Source: Hevea brasiliensis (Eukaryota; Streptophyta; Magnoliopsida; Malpighiales; Euphorbiaceae). Taken from it: 64,000 nt of DNA. The position numbers and the translations under genes are program-made. Location: contig NC_079495.1 in the NCBI RefSeq assembly GCF_030052815.1, positions 35,689,974 through 35,753,973 of the forward strand, read 5' to 3'. The notes beneath the pieces are model-generated. The model ran no database searches and was not told where the DNA came from. It worked only from the letters and a program-made list of their open reading frames with translations. How positions within the stretch are numbered: position 1 is the first letter of the stretch; each line of letters starts with the position of its first letter. Positions 11,245-23,905 of the stretch are shown here, in pieces.

Positions 11245-11423
11245 ACCGCATGTCAGGCTTTCAATTCACATACCATGGACAAAGGAGAAACTCTGAGACT
11301 TGCCATAGTCTTGCGACTTAAGGCGTCAGCCACCACATTTGCTTTCCCTGGCTGATAGTCTATTAAGCAATCATAATCTTTGATGAGTTCTAACCATCTC
11401 CTCTACCTCAAATTTAATTCCTT
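11245..11423 (-). pseudogene. Gypsy-G1 RNase H to integrase connector
   Basis: Past the TAG at 11424-11426 the same frame reads KELNLR, a second TAG (11403-11405), then [20 protein letters not shown] and VVADALSRK, the typical end of the gypsy RNase H domain. A further stop and a frame change separate this from the integrase. Both TAG codons are explained by one C-to-T change in a Gln codon. Confidence 0.75.
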
Positions 11424-11798
11424 CTAGGTGCCTAAGTACTTCAAGCTCTTGTGATCTGTGTAAATGTAGCATTTCTCCCCATACAAATAGTGTCTCCAGA
11501 TCTTCAGAGCAAAAACAATAGCTGCTAGCTCTAGATCATGTGTTGGGTAGTTTCTCTCATGCGGTTTCAGCTGGCGTGATGCATAAGCAATGACATTCCG
11601 ATCTTGCATCAGTACACAGCCTAACCCATTGTGAGAAGCATCACTATAAACTGTGTATTCTTTACCCGAAGTAGGTAAAGTGAGGACTGGAGCTTCAGTC
11701 AAACACCTCTTCAACTCATCAAAACTTTGCTGGCATTTATCAGTCCACTGAAATTTTACATCTTTCCGAAGCAGTTTGGTCAGTGGAGAAGATAACAA
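11424..11798 (-). pseudogene. Gypsy-G1 RNase H
   Basis: The 124-residue frame carries the RNase H core of gypsy elements: [39 protein letters not shown] and the C-terminal [10 protein letters not shown] block, giving the expected acidic residues. RNase H removes the RNA strand during reverse transcription. Its first residues ([18 protein letters not shown]) are the end of the RT connection, in a different frame from the RT frame that overlaps it by 59 bases. An indel therefore lies at about 11740-11800. Confidence 0.85.
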
Positions 11799-13431
11799 AC
11801 CAACGGTAATATCCAGCTAAACCCAGAAAACTGTGAATTTCTGTGATGTTCCTGGGCGGCTTCCAATTAAGGATAGCTTCTACCTTGCTGGAATCTACCT
11901 TGATCCCTTCAGCTGACAGAACATGTCCCAAAAAGGAGATTTCTTTCAGCCAAAATTCACATTTTGACAATTTGGCGTATAGTTGTTTCTCCCTTAAAGT
12001 CTGCAGTACAATCCGCAGATGTCTGTCATGCTCCTCTGCATTCCTCGAGAATATCAAAATGTCATCAATAAACACTACCACAAATTGATCAAGATATGGT
12101 CTGAAGATAGTGTTCATCAGATCCATAAAAGCAGCTGGAGCATTTGTTAACCCGAATGGCATTACTAAAAACTCATAGTGGCCATACCGAGTTCTGAAAG
12201 AAGTTTTTGGAATACTCTGCTCTTGCACCTTCAACTGATAATAACCAGATCGCAGATCAATTTTGGAGAATACAGCTGCACCCTTCAACTGTTCAAACAG
12301 AACATCAATGCGAGGCAATGGATATCTGTTCTTTATTGTCACCTTATTCAACTGCCGATAGTCAATGCATAAGCGGAGAGAACCATCTTTCTTTTTAACA
12401 AACAACACTGGTGCTCCCCAAGGTGACACACTAGGGCGGATGAAGCCCTTTTCAAGTAGTTCTTGCAATTGTATCTTCAACTCCTTCAACTCTGCTGGTG
12501 CCATTCTGTATGGCGTTATGGAGATTGGATCCACACCAGGCATAACATTAATTTCAAACTGCACTTCTCTTTCCGGAGGTAATCCTGGCAATTCATCAGG
12601 AAACACATCTGGAAAGTCATGTACTGTAGGGATATCCTTCAATGCTGGACTCCCCACTTGGGTGTCTACCACATGTGCCAAGTAGGCTTCACACCCCTTT
12701 CTGATCATTTTTCTGGCTAGTGCAGCCGAAATGATGTTTGATGGCAATAACTGCCTCTCCTCATGTATTACCACATCATTGTACTGAGGAAGGCCAAAAG
12801 TGACTGTCTTCAGCCTACAGTCAATCATGGCATGATGCCTAGCTAACCAATCCATGCCCAAGATGATATCATAATCTCTGAAGGGCATTTCAATGAAATC
12901 AGACAGGAAAGTGTGTCCTTGGATCACCAAAGGACAATCTCTATACATTCTATTAACCCTGACTTCCTGTCCTAACGAACTTGTTACTAGCACCTCAAAG
13001 TCCATTTTTGTACATGGAACAGCAATGCAATCAATGATGCTAGCACTCACATAAGAATGGGTAGAACCAGGATCAAATAACACAAACACATTTTGATTAA
13101 AAGTTGAGAAGGTACCAGCCACAACATCAAATGTCTCGGCCTCTTGCCTCTGTCTCATTGCATACATTCTAATTGGAGCACTGTCTTGCTCTGATTGTTT
13201 TACTGTGCCTTGGCTGCCTACTGGGCTACCTCTACCCCTGCCTCTACCTCTGCTGGGTGGTTGTGAACTTCTAGTGACAGTGGCTCGAATCGACCCTTCG
13301 CAGTAGTAGGAGGTGGTCCAACTCTGCGACTCATCGTGCGTCCTTGGCAAAGTGTCCTGTGCCTCCACAGTTATAACAGGCTCCAATAGCCTTGTAGCAT
13401 ATCCCACCATGATTTCTTCCACATGTCTCAC
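11740..13431 (-). pseudogene. pol: Gypsy-G1 protease and reverse transcriptase
   Basis: The 563-residue frame starts in out-of-frame gag sequence (about the first 55 residues), enters the R/G-rich gag tail ([11 protein letters not shown]), then the aspartic protease with [11 protein letters not shown] (Asp120) and [11 protein letters not shown]. The RT follows with [34 protein letters not shown] and the catalytic FIDD (454-457), then [11 protein letters not shown]. This is the enzyme pair that matures Gag-Pol and copies the RNA. DPG in place of DSG/DTG is, to my knowledge, common in plant relatives. The frame is open throughout, and the last 20 or so residues are frameshifted. Confidence 0.9.
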
Positions 13432-14400
13432 ATTGGCGGGGAGGGTAGGAACCTCTGGTACTCTGCTGACCAGATAGGGGAGGCTTCCTCCAATATCTTC
13501 CCTACTGCATTTCTTGCCACCTCTGCTGTGTCCCCATAGTTCTTCCTCTTTCCAAGAGGACCACCGAACTCGTCTACTGATTTTCCCTCTTTCTCTGTCT
13601 TCTCTGATTTCTTTTTCTCAGGAGCAGCTTCAAACTCAATTCTTTCTAACTCTAGAGCTTGAGAAATAAGTTCAGAGAAGTTAGTGTGTTTGAAGCCGAC
13701 TACTTGTAATCTGATACTGGGCTTCAAGCCAGTTTCAAACCTCTTGCATCTCTCCCTGCTGGTAGCAAGTAAACTTACTGCATAATGGCTCAGGCGGGAA
13801 AATTCTCTTTCATACTCACCACCGATCCGCCTGCTTTGGACTTAGGAACTCTTGTAGCTTCTGGTCTACATAAGCATCAGGGACATACTTTTGCCTGAAT
13901 TCCCTGAGAAAGTCATTCCATGTTAGCACTGCAGGTTCGACCAGACTGTGGGGAATGATTTTCCACCAGTCATAAGCATCCCCCTGTAGCAAAGATACCG
14001 AGTATTCAAATCTGAGCTCCTCCGTGCAATGCAATTTCTTGAATACCCTATCCATCCTCTCTAACCATTGTTCAGCTTCTAGAGGATCTACTGTCCCCTT
14101 AAACTCTGTAGCCTCATACTTCATCAATTTGTCATACTGCCTAGTAGGAGATTGTGGTTGTACCACTGGTGTCTGTATTGGGACTTGAGTAGGCACATTA
14201 CCAGCCATTTGTTGGAACATTGCAGCCATCTGCTGAGCGAACTGAGCAGGAAACTGCGGTACTACAGGGGCTGGTGCTGCTGAACCACTGACATTATGTA
14301 GGCCTAGGGCATCCCCTTGCACCTCAGCCTCAATAGATTGATCGACTGAACGATCACCCTCTCCCATAGTCAATTCGAAGATCTTAGACCTCTTGAACAA
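13330..14400 (-). pseudogene. gag: Gypsy-G1 gag, three frameshifts
   Basis: Nucleocapsid precursor of G1. The probable start is the Met of MGEGDRSVDQSIEAE (about 14367); an upstream in-frame ATG at 14398-14400 adds 11 residues. Good capsid features follow: FKGTVDPLEAEQWLERMDRV, then YDWWK and DFLREFRQKY. The frame breaks near 13830, resumes in another phase (SRLSHYAVSLLATSRERCKR, then the 13428-13727 frame with FSELISQALELERIE), and breaks again before the zinc knuckle. In the knuckle C-X2-C-X4-H is readable, but a single-base loss at about 13333 removes the last Cys and shifts the frame into the protease frame. Gypsy-C keeps an intact knuckle. Confidence 0.85.
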
Positions 14401-14557
14401 TTAACACAAGGAGATTTCCTCCCGTCAGTGCATATTTATAATGTAATGTAGTGTGTGTATTAAACAATGATATTGAGCAGTTGTACTATGAAGAAAGAAT
14501 ATTCAAATAATAGGTGAAGATAGAATTTAAAAACTTTGCTCTGATACCACTAAAACA
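14401..14557 (-). other. Gypsy-G1 leader and primer-binding site
   Basis: A short leader separates gag from the LTR. The primer-binding site is 14538-14549 (minus strand TGGTATCAGAGC, initiator Met-tRNA). It lies 8 bases from the LTR end at 14558. Confidence 0.9.
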
Positions 14558-17500
14558 TGTCACACCCTACCCCTCTGTAAGGCATAACATGATCCCGTAG
14601 TATACCTAATGAATTACCAACTCCGTCTACTGATAACCCATTAAATACACTACAAGAAATTTTAAAAACTTTTCTTACTTCTTTTACAGTGGTGAGCACT
14701 ATTTACAGGTGTTAAAAACCTTTTTGAACTGAAGTGATAGAACTAACACATTTGAATTATTTGGAATTTCTGTAAAAATTTTGGCAGAGTGCCATCTGTA
14801 TTTTGGATAAAACAGTTCTTCAGAAAACCTGTAAAAAGCACTTTAATATTTTTCCAAATCTCAACTCCAACACTTTTCTCAACACAACATATTTCTCAAC
14901 TCAACTCCACAGTGATTTTCAAAGACTGAGATAAGAGAAATATAATAAAATTTTTTTTACAAGCCAAAATAACTCATAATTATTTTACAACTTCAAGGTA
15001 CAATTTGAATTTACAACTGCTCAAAACCAAAAACAATATGTACATACAGTGGTCATACATTACAGTACAAAATGCAAAATGTGGTATACTCATTTTACCT
15101 AAAAATCTTTCGCTGGTGTACTAGCAGCCTAGTCTGCTGCCCTGTCTGTCTGCTCACTCACAAAGAATAAAGCTATCGCTGAGACAATGTCTCAGTGGTG
15201 CACAACATTAACCAAATACAATTTAAATCACAATTCATAAATCATATAAATAGTGGATACTTAAAACCATAGTTAATTTCAAGACAATAATTGTCAACAA
15301 GAATTTAAATTCCATTTCTCAATATCACAATAAATTTTAATAAGTCAGATCATGGTTGAATTCAAAAGACAGTATATGTCAATAAGAGTTTAAATTCATT
15401 TCACAATCTCACAATACATATCAATAAATCACACACAGCTTAAATCATGTTCCAAGGTTCAATTCATCCCAAAAGCCGATGGCTAATGATGTATTCAATT
15501 CGTCCCAAAAGTCAATGACTAATGAGGAATAACATAGCTAGCTAGCAAAAATATGAGTACTCATCCAATTCGTCCTCAACAGACACACACCTCAACACTT
15601 CAGCCAGAGAGGGAATTCAATTCGTCCCACTAGACAAGCTAGCGAGGAATACAATCAATATACATGATAGCTGTGGTTTCAAACCATTTCCAATACTTTT
15701 CAATCAATAAGTATCCATCAATATCATTCAAATAATTTTTCACAATTTCAAACCATTTACAATGCTTTTCAAGTGATAATTATCCATTCAAACACATTTC
15801 CACAATTTAAAACAATAATGTACAAATAGTCATAATTCATTTCAATTGAAAAATTCAAAAGAAATAGTTGTTGTGCACAAACCTCTGATAATTGTCTCCT
15901 GGTCTGGACTCAGTGTTTCCTTCCCTTTCCCTGAGTCTTTACTAACTGAGAAACACAATTTGAAGTGTTTCAGTACTAAATTAAACTGTCTCTATCGATA
16001 ATGCTTGATAAGTAATTCACTGAAAGCTATTATTTGCTTAATCACCTAATATATCGACCCTCGATGCGTTCTAGGTAAATTAGGTTTTAGTGTCATTAAT
16101 ATGTCATATTCGATAGTCTTTTAGGGTTGGTACATGTTACCAAGTTCATTTCCTTGTTTAGTGCATTTTATTGCAAATTGCTGGATTCCGGTGTACTAGT
16201 TTGACCTAGCTGGACGACCTAGTTCCCTTGGTTTTCGGGTTTCGGTCAAAACTACAAACTTGTAGATCTATGTCTTACGGAACGCGGGGCAAAATTTTAG
16301 GTCATTCTGAGTTATGTAGACCAAGTTATGGTCATTTTACTATTGCTGGTCAAATGACATCAAATTAGGTCATTTTAGGTCAATTTGGTCAACTTTGGTT
16401 CGGCCAGTTTTTGGACCCGAACTTGTGCAAGCTGTTTGACTTGCTTATGGTCATTTCTGGGCTTTGGTGTCTTCATAAGACTTGTAGGTATGGGTCTTAA
16501 CTATTCATGGTTAAAATTTCAGGTCAATTGGACCTGTTTTGAGCGAGTTATGGTCTAAACACTAACTGCTGCCCAATTGGTCAATTTTCAGGCCTCATTT
16601 GCACTTAATCCGAATTGGTCATTTTTCATGCTACCTTGCAAGCAGAATTTTGGTATGCTTTCTCAATGAAAGTTGGCACATTTTGTGCCTAGTTTCACCT
16701 CCAATTTGTCTCATACCAATTGGAGTTACACATTTAAAGTTATGGGCTAAAATGTAGGCTGTCCTTAATTACCTTGCTTAAACATGTAGCAATTACACAT
16801 TTACCTTACCATAAATCCACTCCTCAACCCAATTCTGTTTTGGTACATTACCAAAACCATATACCACTTCACTTTAAAGTCACTTTGGTCAGATTACAAA
16901 TATCCTTAACACACCAAATAAAACTCTAATTCATAAAGTCCAAATACAACCACAAATACACATAAACACTACTCATTATTTCATACAATTTCCACAACTA
17001 ATTTATATACATATCCATCAATCCTCAATGTCATAATTCTGCCAATATCTTCATGAATTCATACATTCATCATGGAGTCTCAAAGCTGCCGAAAAGCTCC
17101 ACAATGCCAAAGTATCCCACAATTCATCAACTTCCATCCCAATTGTACAATCACCACATATATACATGGAATTAACTTACTAGGACATTAATCACTTGAC
17201 TCAACATAATTTCCCATCAAATAAATGTAAGAATACTTCTTCAAATATAGAACTCCATGGCTGTCCAAAATTGGACATATCAAGAACTCCTCAAAACTTA
17301 AAAATTCCTTCACAAAGCACACACCCATAACATGTATACAAAGTTTAACAAAGCAATATTCAAAATCTCAAACTTACCTATTGTTGGGACTTACTAAACC
17401 TTCACTAAACTTCTTGATTTTGGTATCTACTTCTTCCTTGTGAAGTGGGGATAATTTTTAATGAAGCTATCTAGGTGATTAGAAGTGAAATGAGGGAGAG

Positions 17501-18256
17501 GATGAAGCTTCATGCAAACGGCAATGGAGGATTCTCTTTTCTTCAATTCGGCAAGGTTGAGCCAAGTGAGGAAGATGATGTTTGAGTGGGAGTAATCTGC
17601 CCACTTATGAGTATATTTAATCCATTTTATAATTCTTAGTGGTCCACTTACTCAAATTAATCATATAATAAGCTTAAAGTGCTAATTACACAATTTTCAC
17701 TCCACTTTTGGCTATTTGCATTAGGTACCACTAAACTAATTTTTCTTTTTATTTTCTAAGTGTAATATTATTTATTTTTAATGGAAATTTAGGTCAAAAG
17801 ACAGTTCGGGGTGTCAAATGACCACAATGTCCCTGTTCGGGTTGCATTCCCGATTTTTCGGTAACACCGGGTTTTGTCTGTTTTTCGATTTCTCACTTTT
17901 CTTTGTACTAATTGTTTAATTTTTCTTTGATATTTCTAATGATATTTATACTTCAATTGATGTCTCTTTAAGTCCTAAAAATATTTTCCAGGGTTCCCCG
18001 CGGTCCAGGGCTAGTCAACGGTCCACGCCGTGACTTCCCGGTGCGGTCACCCATCCCTAGGGTTCTCAGCTCGCTTAACTTGGTTACCATTCTTTGCTAT
18101 TATTTTTCCTTTGTTTTTCTTGTATTTTCTTTTCTTCTATTTCATTATTTTATGTCTCGTCACTCATAACGAAGTGTAGTTCTAGGCATCCTAGCTGTCC
18201 GGACAACACTGGTCACCGGAACAGTAGAACGCACTACCGAACATAAGGGTGTTAGA
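14558..18256 (-). mobile_element. Gypsy-G1 5' LTR (about 3699 bp)
   Basis: Collinear with the 3' LTR at 6013-9715, differing by scattered substitutions and small indels. The 5'-terminal end (plus-strand right end) reads GTTAGA, not GTTACA, so the terminal dinucleotide is damaged. The hairpin is conserved at 15179-15195, but the second stem next to it is lost because the bases beyond it differ from the other LTR. The conserved block is at 17985-18085. Confidence 0.92.
15179..15195 (-). promoter_or_regulatory. LTR hairpin at predicted RNA start (G1 5' LTR)
   Basis: The 7+3+7 hairpin CTGAGAC/GTCTCAG is identical to the one in the 3' LTR. As this is the 5' LTR, transcription of G1 would start close to it. 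Confidence 0.65.
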
Positions 18257-19715
18257 GAGGAACCCTGAGAAATATTTTCGGAACATAATTAAAGGTTTAT
18301 TGAAGTGTAATTGACATTAGAAATGTCAAAGAAAATTAAAGAATTAGTACAACGAAAAAAAAATGAAAATTAAGAAACCGACAAAAATCGATATTATAAA
18401 AAAATCAGGGATGCAACCCGAAGAAGGACATTTTGACCATTTGACACCTAGAGTTGCCTTTTGACCTCAATGTTCATTAAAAATAAGTGACATTAAAAAT
18501 TTGAAAATGCCATGAAAATAAGATATTTTACACATAATGTGATTAAAGGAATTATGGGGGATTAATTGAAATATTAATAAGCTTAATTATTATAACATTA
18601 AACTATACTCAGTGGAGTATATTATATCAATTAACCTAAAGTTAGTGGACCACTATATAAGTACATATGGGATAGATTTCATCACTTGGAAAACCTCATT
18701 TTCTTCTTTTAAATTCCATGGCCGAATGTGTTTTTTTCCAAGCTTCCTCCATGGCCATCATGTATGAGCTTAAATCTACAATGATTCAAGCCATATTTCT
18801 TCAAACTCCCTTCATTAAAAGTGGTCCTCACACCATGGGCAGTATGTGGGCAGCAAAAAGGAAGAGAAATTCCAAGGATTTGTCAAGCTCAAGTTGAGGT
18901 TAGTGCTAGTTTTTCATCCCTTGCTTCATTAAAGTTTGTATTAAGGTTGAGATAAGTTGAATGGTGAAGAAATTTGAAGGGTTTGATGAGTTATTAATAT
19001 ATTCAATTTTGGACAGCCTTGGAAGTGAAAGGCAAGTGGTTTACTCTTACATGTATTTGATGGGAATTAAGGTTAATTAAAGTAATTTGATGTGTTAGTG
19101 AATTAATTCCATGTGTATGTGTTAATGAGCTTTAGAATTGGGGTTTGAAAGAAATTGTGGAAGACTTTGGCCAATGGTGATTTTTTTTATAGCCTTGAGG
19201 TTCAATGAAGAGTGCTTGATTTCATGAATTTACTTGATGAATTATGGTACTAAGGGATTAATGAAAGTGTATGTAAATTATTGTTGGAATTATATGTAAT
19301 TATTGGGTGTTTTTATGTGGATATTATGTTAATGTTGACTTTGTAAATTAGGTTTGTATTTGGTATGTTGAGAATTTGTATATACTGCTCCAATTGACCA
19401 TAATAAGATGTGATGAATAATGTTAGTATGTTACCAATCCAGAATTTAGGTATGGGGAGCTAAGGTATTGAATGTGTAGTTGATTGGTATTTAAGAATTG
19501 TACAAAAGCAGTATACTTTGGAGTTATAACCCTAATTGTGTGACCTTAATTAGTATGTGGCTAATTGGAGGTAAAACTAGACACAAAATGTGCTAACTTT
19601 CATGCAGAAACATTGTTAAAATTCTGTCTGGAAAGTGACCATAAATTAGACCTAATCTGGATTTTGTAATGTGTAAACACTAAATCTGACCATATTAACA
19701 GTATTCACAAAATTT

Positions 19716-20240
19716 GCCATAACTCAATGAAAATAGGTCCAAATGACCTGAAATTTATAGCATTGGAAAGCTTAGACATAGGGCTACAACTTTGGTGAAG
19801 ATCATAGAACTCAGAAATGCCATTTACTAAGTCAAATAGCTTGCACAAATTGAGGTATCAAAATTGTCCAGAACCATTCCAACCCAGAATTTGACCATAT
19901 GAATAGTAATCACTCATTTGACCATAACTCACTCAAAACAGGTCCAAATGACCTGAAATTTATATTAATGGAAAGATTAGACATAGAGCTACAACTCTTA
20001 TGAAGACACCAAAGCCCAGAAATGACCAGAACCAAGTCAAATTGCTTGCCCAAGTTAGGGTACTAAATCCGCCAAAATTGAACTTGACCTAAAAATGACC
20101 TAAAGTTGTATTAAAAATGTAATCTGTCCAGCTTTAGCAAATTGACCATATCTTGGTCTATACAACTCAGAATGACCTGAAATCTATGCCAAAAGTTCAA
20201 TAAGATATAGAACTACAAATTTGCTCGTTTGACCATAAGC
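19716..20240 (+). repeat. Diverged units about 200 bp apart in Gypsy-A LTR
   Basis: The motif CCATAACTCA, then AGGTCCAAATGACCTGAAAT, then CTACAA some 50 bases on, recurs starting near 19716, 19922 and 20146, with a weaker copy near 19522. Related motifs with similar spacing occur in the LTRs of G1, B and C, so the duplication is older than the split of these families. Confidence 0.65.
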
Positions 20241-21974
20241 TAAAAATCAATGGAAGCAGCACATTTAGCTAGACCAATCTAGCACACTAAATCTAGAATT
20301 GGTACAATTGACCATTAAGTCCAGAAAATTCAAATAGGCATATCTCTCACAAGAAGTATCCAAATGTAATGAGCCATACCAATCTGGAAAGCTAAAAAAG
20401 AGACCTAAAACTTTGTTTTAGGCAACTTCCTCAGATTATAAATGTATAAGGCCAGAATTTAAGGTTAAAGCCATTAACCTAATTGAGGACCATGCCATTA
20501 TAGGACCTTTGAGTCCAAGTCAACAATTTGACTATAAATAATTCTATAAAACTTGACAAATTACAAGTAAAATTTCTAATTGACCCTAAGACATAGGGCA
20601 ACAATACTTATGAAGAATACTAGACCTCAATGCTATTACAAACAGTCCAAATAAATTAGTAAAGTCAGAACCGAAAATGCCTAACAAGGAAGTCGAAATT
20701 TAGATTTTACCTAGTTATGGTTAAATGACCATAACTTGAGTTATAAAACTCAAAACAGAGTAATTCAAAAAGGAAATTAAAAAAGACACAATAAGAAACA
20801 ATTTGATGAAGAGAATTTTACTAATTTCACCCTATAGCCTGACCCAATGAAACAGTAATCATTGGCTATGAAATCTGAAAATTTGGAATCACATACAATT
20901 AGCCTTGAATTAAGTTTGGAAATCAATGCCAACGAATATAAACTCAAAATGAGGAATCCTAATGCAACTAGAACCAACATATCTATTCAGTGTGGAAAAG
21001 TCAACGTTTATGTTTGATTAGTAATGTGAATAAGAAACATAATGACTTAATAAATCACATGAATGTATGAATGGGACATTAGTCCTTATTATCAGAGATA
21101 AAAAAATGGTTTGAGCACAATGGTACTTCAGAACAATTGATAGGAAATGTGATCCGTCTGATGATCTACTGAATAATTATGACATGTTGATACTAGAATC
21201 AACCTATCCATGATGCATAAAAAGGTCAACAATTTTGTTAACCAGTGAAAGGCATAATGACCTATAAACCCTAAAAATAAAGAATTAAATATTTAAGTTT
21301 GTAAATGCCCTAGTATTGCCTAGTTGATTAGTTTGGATAGGTTGGCATGCCAATAGGATTCTGACAGCTATTCTGTAAATGGCTTTACGCCATATTGTGT
21401 TTTATGGCTTATTATGCCACACTGTGATTTTAATAGCCTATGGCTATATGGATTATGTTATTATGCTCGGCTTATTGCCTTACTGAGTGATTATATGGCT
21501 TTTTAGCCATACTGTTTGCACACCGGGAGATACTTTGTGACCGATGATGTGATGGCCTGAAGTACTAGGTACCCAGTGCTATTATATCCATTTATCTAGT
21601 CTGGTCAGTGTATAGACTACACAGGCAGTCAATTAAAACATTATTCAATTTAGGCAGTTAAGTATAATGAAATTTCAATACAATTAAATCACGTATTGAA
21701 TGAAATGAGTAACAGAGATTAGCAATAGAAACATAACAAAAATACAATTTGCAGAACCATAGAGACTTAAAATACAATATAGTTAGAATAATTTGTATAC
21801 TTAGTATTATTACTAAAAGGTCATAACTTGGTACTTCCAAAGAAGATTAAACTAGTATATAAGATAGTTGATACTAGAAATACCATACCAAAATTAAACT
21901 AATTCCTGAGTATCCGGATTATGATTTATTTTTTTCTTTATTTGTATATGTTATTTCTTGTTATACTATTGCAC

Positions 21975-21996
21975 CACTAAGCAGAAAAACTTAGTG
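21975..21996 (+). promoter_or_regulatory. LTR hairpin at predicted RNA start (Gypsy-A)
   Basis: CACTAAG and CTTAGTG pair as 7-bp arms around an 8-base loop, preceded by TTGCAC. A TATA-like TGTATATG lies about 30 bases upstream. The position matches the hairpins in G1, B and C although the arm sequence differs. Confidence 0.65.
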
Positions 21997-22653
21997 CGAT
22001 GGAATTGTTTTCCTTGTGTAGGTACTTCGACTGAGATTTTGGAGTCCAGATCTGCAGAAGTGTCAGAAGAGTTCAAGGTTGTCACCTCCTCAGCAATGCA
22101 TGTAGATAGGGCTCATTTTAAGCATGTTTTCTAATATGTACATTATAATTACTGCTTATATTGTAATGTGAATTAGTAACTGTAATTTCATTTGTATATC
22201 CTGTATTTGATAAATTTATGTACTTAATTAGCAAATTATATAAGTTAATGAAATATAAGAATTCTTATATTTGAGTTGATTATCTAATCATAATGATTCT
22301 GAATGAGATTGAGTTTGAGAAATTTTGAGACTGAATCTGAGTTTGAGAAACTATTGAGAATGCTTTGAGATAATCTGAGTTATGAATTTGAGTATATATT
22401 GGAATTGTTTTTGAAAGGTTCAGAAGAACTGTTAGTCCAAATTACAGCCGGCACTCTGCCAGATTGTCATTCAAATTTTTGAAATTTCCAAATTAGTTAG
22501 ATTTTGATAAAAGTAAAAATAGCCTAAACCTTAGATAAAGTTTTTAAATAAATAAATCAAGAACTATAATGAAATCAGATAAGATCAGGTGCTCCGGCAC
22601 TCCGTGTGACACACTTTGCTCGGCTACACTGTAGACGGGTGAGGGGTGTTACA

Positions 22654-23890
22654 TAAGTTGATCCCATTGAGCCAGTAAACATGCAAATAATTTTAATGTC
22701 CTCAGGCATATTCATTATTGGCCACCAAACTATTACATATTTACAATATCTCATGCTTAACAATTATTCTTAAGGAAATCTCTTAAATTAATTGCATCAT
22801 ATACAAGTATTTAAAATTTCTTAAAATAATTGCCTCAATGAAGGGACCATGATATAATTACTTTAATTATACCATTTTAAACTTAATTATTTGTTTGGAA
22901 GATTTGGTGGTCGGCTTAACTACTATTATTGTCTCACTTTGCACATTATCCAATTAGCATGCATATATCTTATACTTGCATACATTCTCATACATCTCAT
23001 GCATACATAGATAAATAAATAATATGGTATGATCATGGACTTTCTAAGGGATTCAATTCTGAGCCACCAAAAATTGAATCAGGGCATTCCTAGGTGCATT
23101 TCATTCATTCATATTACAAGAGTTGCTGACGGAGTACATAATCAACACTTGATCTTGAATTCCTCTCACTAGTCCCACCAATGCTCTTGACCTCCTTGAT
23201 CTTCTTGCAATCCAATTACATAGTAATCCTTGGCATACCAAGGCGAATTTACAAGAACATGGACTTTAAAGTCCTCAAATAAATGAAACTATAACCCAAA
23301 AATATTACAACAATTATAATACAATGCCACCAAAATAAAATTAATTATTTTACAACCCAAAGAAAAATAAAAGAAATAAATCCAATCACATTGGTCTTTT
23401 ATTATCCATGATCATCCATCATGCATATTACCATTTAACAATTAAATAAAACATACAAACTAAAATTAAATTGAATATTTCATATTCAACTAAAAAATTC
23501 ATATTTGAATCTCATTCAACCAAATTTAAATATTCATATTTGAATCTTATTCAAAATAAATTTAAAAATTCAGATTTGAATCTCATTCAACTAAATTTAA
23601 AAATTCATTTTTGAATCTCATTCAAACAATTGAATCAAAATTTAATTCTATGATTAAAACTCCTAATTAAATATTTTAATTAGTCATGGGCCTAATTATG
23701 GGCCTTGAAACCAAGCCCACATTCAAGCCCAAAAACCATGCGCATGGTTGAATGAACCAAACCATGCGCACCAATGGTGCTCTACACCTTGCCGCCACAT
23801 TATTGGTCCAACCAGCAATGAATCAATCAACTTTTGATCAAATCACACAATTAAATCAGATATTAAACAATCTAAATGGCAAAATATAGT
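22654..23890 (-). other. Copia-E leader with 4-unit hairpin minisatellite
   Basis: Non-coding. The minisatellite at about 23491-23641 has four units of about 35 bp with arms TTTGAAT/ATTCAA(A/C) around loops CTC or CTT. Elsewhere the leader follows the Copia-1 and Copia-D leaders with small indels. No gene frame is supported. Confidence 0.8.
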
Positions 23891-23903
23891 GGCTCTAATA
23901 CCA
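23891..23903 (-). other. Copia-E primer-binding site
   Basis: The minus strand reads TGGTATTAGAGCC, one mismatch from the initiator Met-tRNA complement, two bases from the LTR end at 23906. Confidence 0.85.
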
Positions 23904-23905
23904 AT

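Larger units (their letters stand above)
6013..18256 (-). mobile_element. Gypsy-G1: Ty3/gypsy chromovirus-type element with full gag-pol remains
   Basis: This is a complete element on the minus strand: 5' LTR 14558-18256, primer-binding site 14538-14549, gag, protease, RT, RNase H, integrase, chromodomain, polypurine tract 9716-9735, and 3' LTR 6013-9715. Domain order, LTR length near 3.7 kb and the C-terminal chromodomain point to the Tekay/Del group of chromoviruses. The two LTRs are very alike by eye. It is inserted in the Gypsy-A 3' LTR within a motif its own LTR also carries. I could not settle a clean 5-bp target duplication: the left flank is CAAAA, and the right LTR end reads GTTAGA instead of GTTACA. 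Several frameshifts and three nonsense codons make it non-functional. Confidence 0.93.
4420..22653 (+). mobile_element. Gypsy-A: Ty3/gypsy element with deleted interior, interrupted by Gypsy-G1
   Basis: The order on the plus strand is a truncated 5' LTR end (4420-4470), a primer-binding site (4476-4487), about 1.3 kb of decayed interior, a polypurine tract (5741-5757), and a 3' LTR in two pieces (5758-6012 and 18257-22653) separated by Gypsy-G1. It sits inside Copia-E, whose leader resumes at 22654. The LTR ends and leader match Gypsy-B (33055-42116), so A and B are one family. The reconstructed 3' LTR is about 4.65 kb, long for a gypsy element but normal for the Tekay/Del type. The interior is too short and broken to encode working proteins. 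Confidence 0.85.
18257..22653 (+). mobile_element. Gypsy-A 3' LTR, second segment
   Basis: LTR sequence resumes with GAGGAACCCTGAG after G1 and ends GGGGTGTTACA at 22653, next to Copia-E leader sequence. Landmarks are AGTTATA/CCATAACT-type units near 19522, 19720, 19925 and 20150; a region of short repeats with ATGGCTTTTTAGCCAT (21495-21520); a TATA-like TGTATATG (about 21943-21950); and the start hairpin at 21975-21996. Several short frames (20777-20980, 21658-21840, 22575-22763) have no supporting features. Confidence 0.85.

Noticed and set aside
12365..12685. 106-residue plus-strand frame opposite the G1 reverse transcriptase
   Set aside because: A shadow of the minus-strand RT frame, which has clear catalytic motifs.
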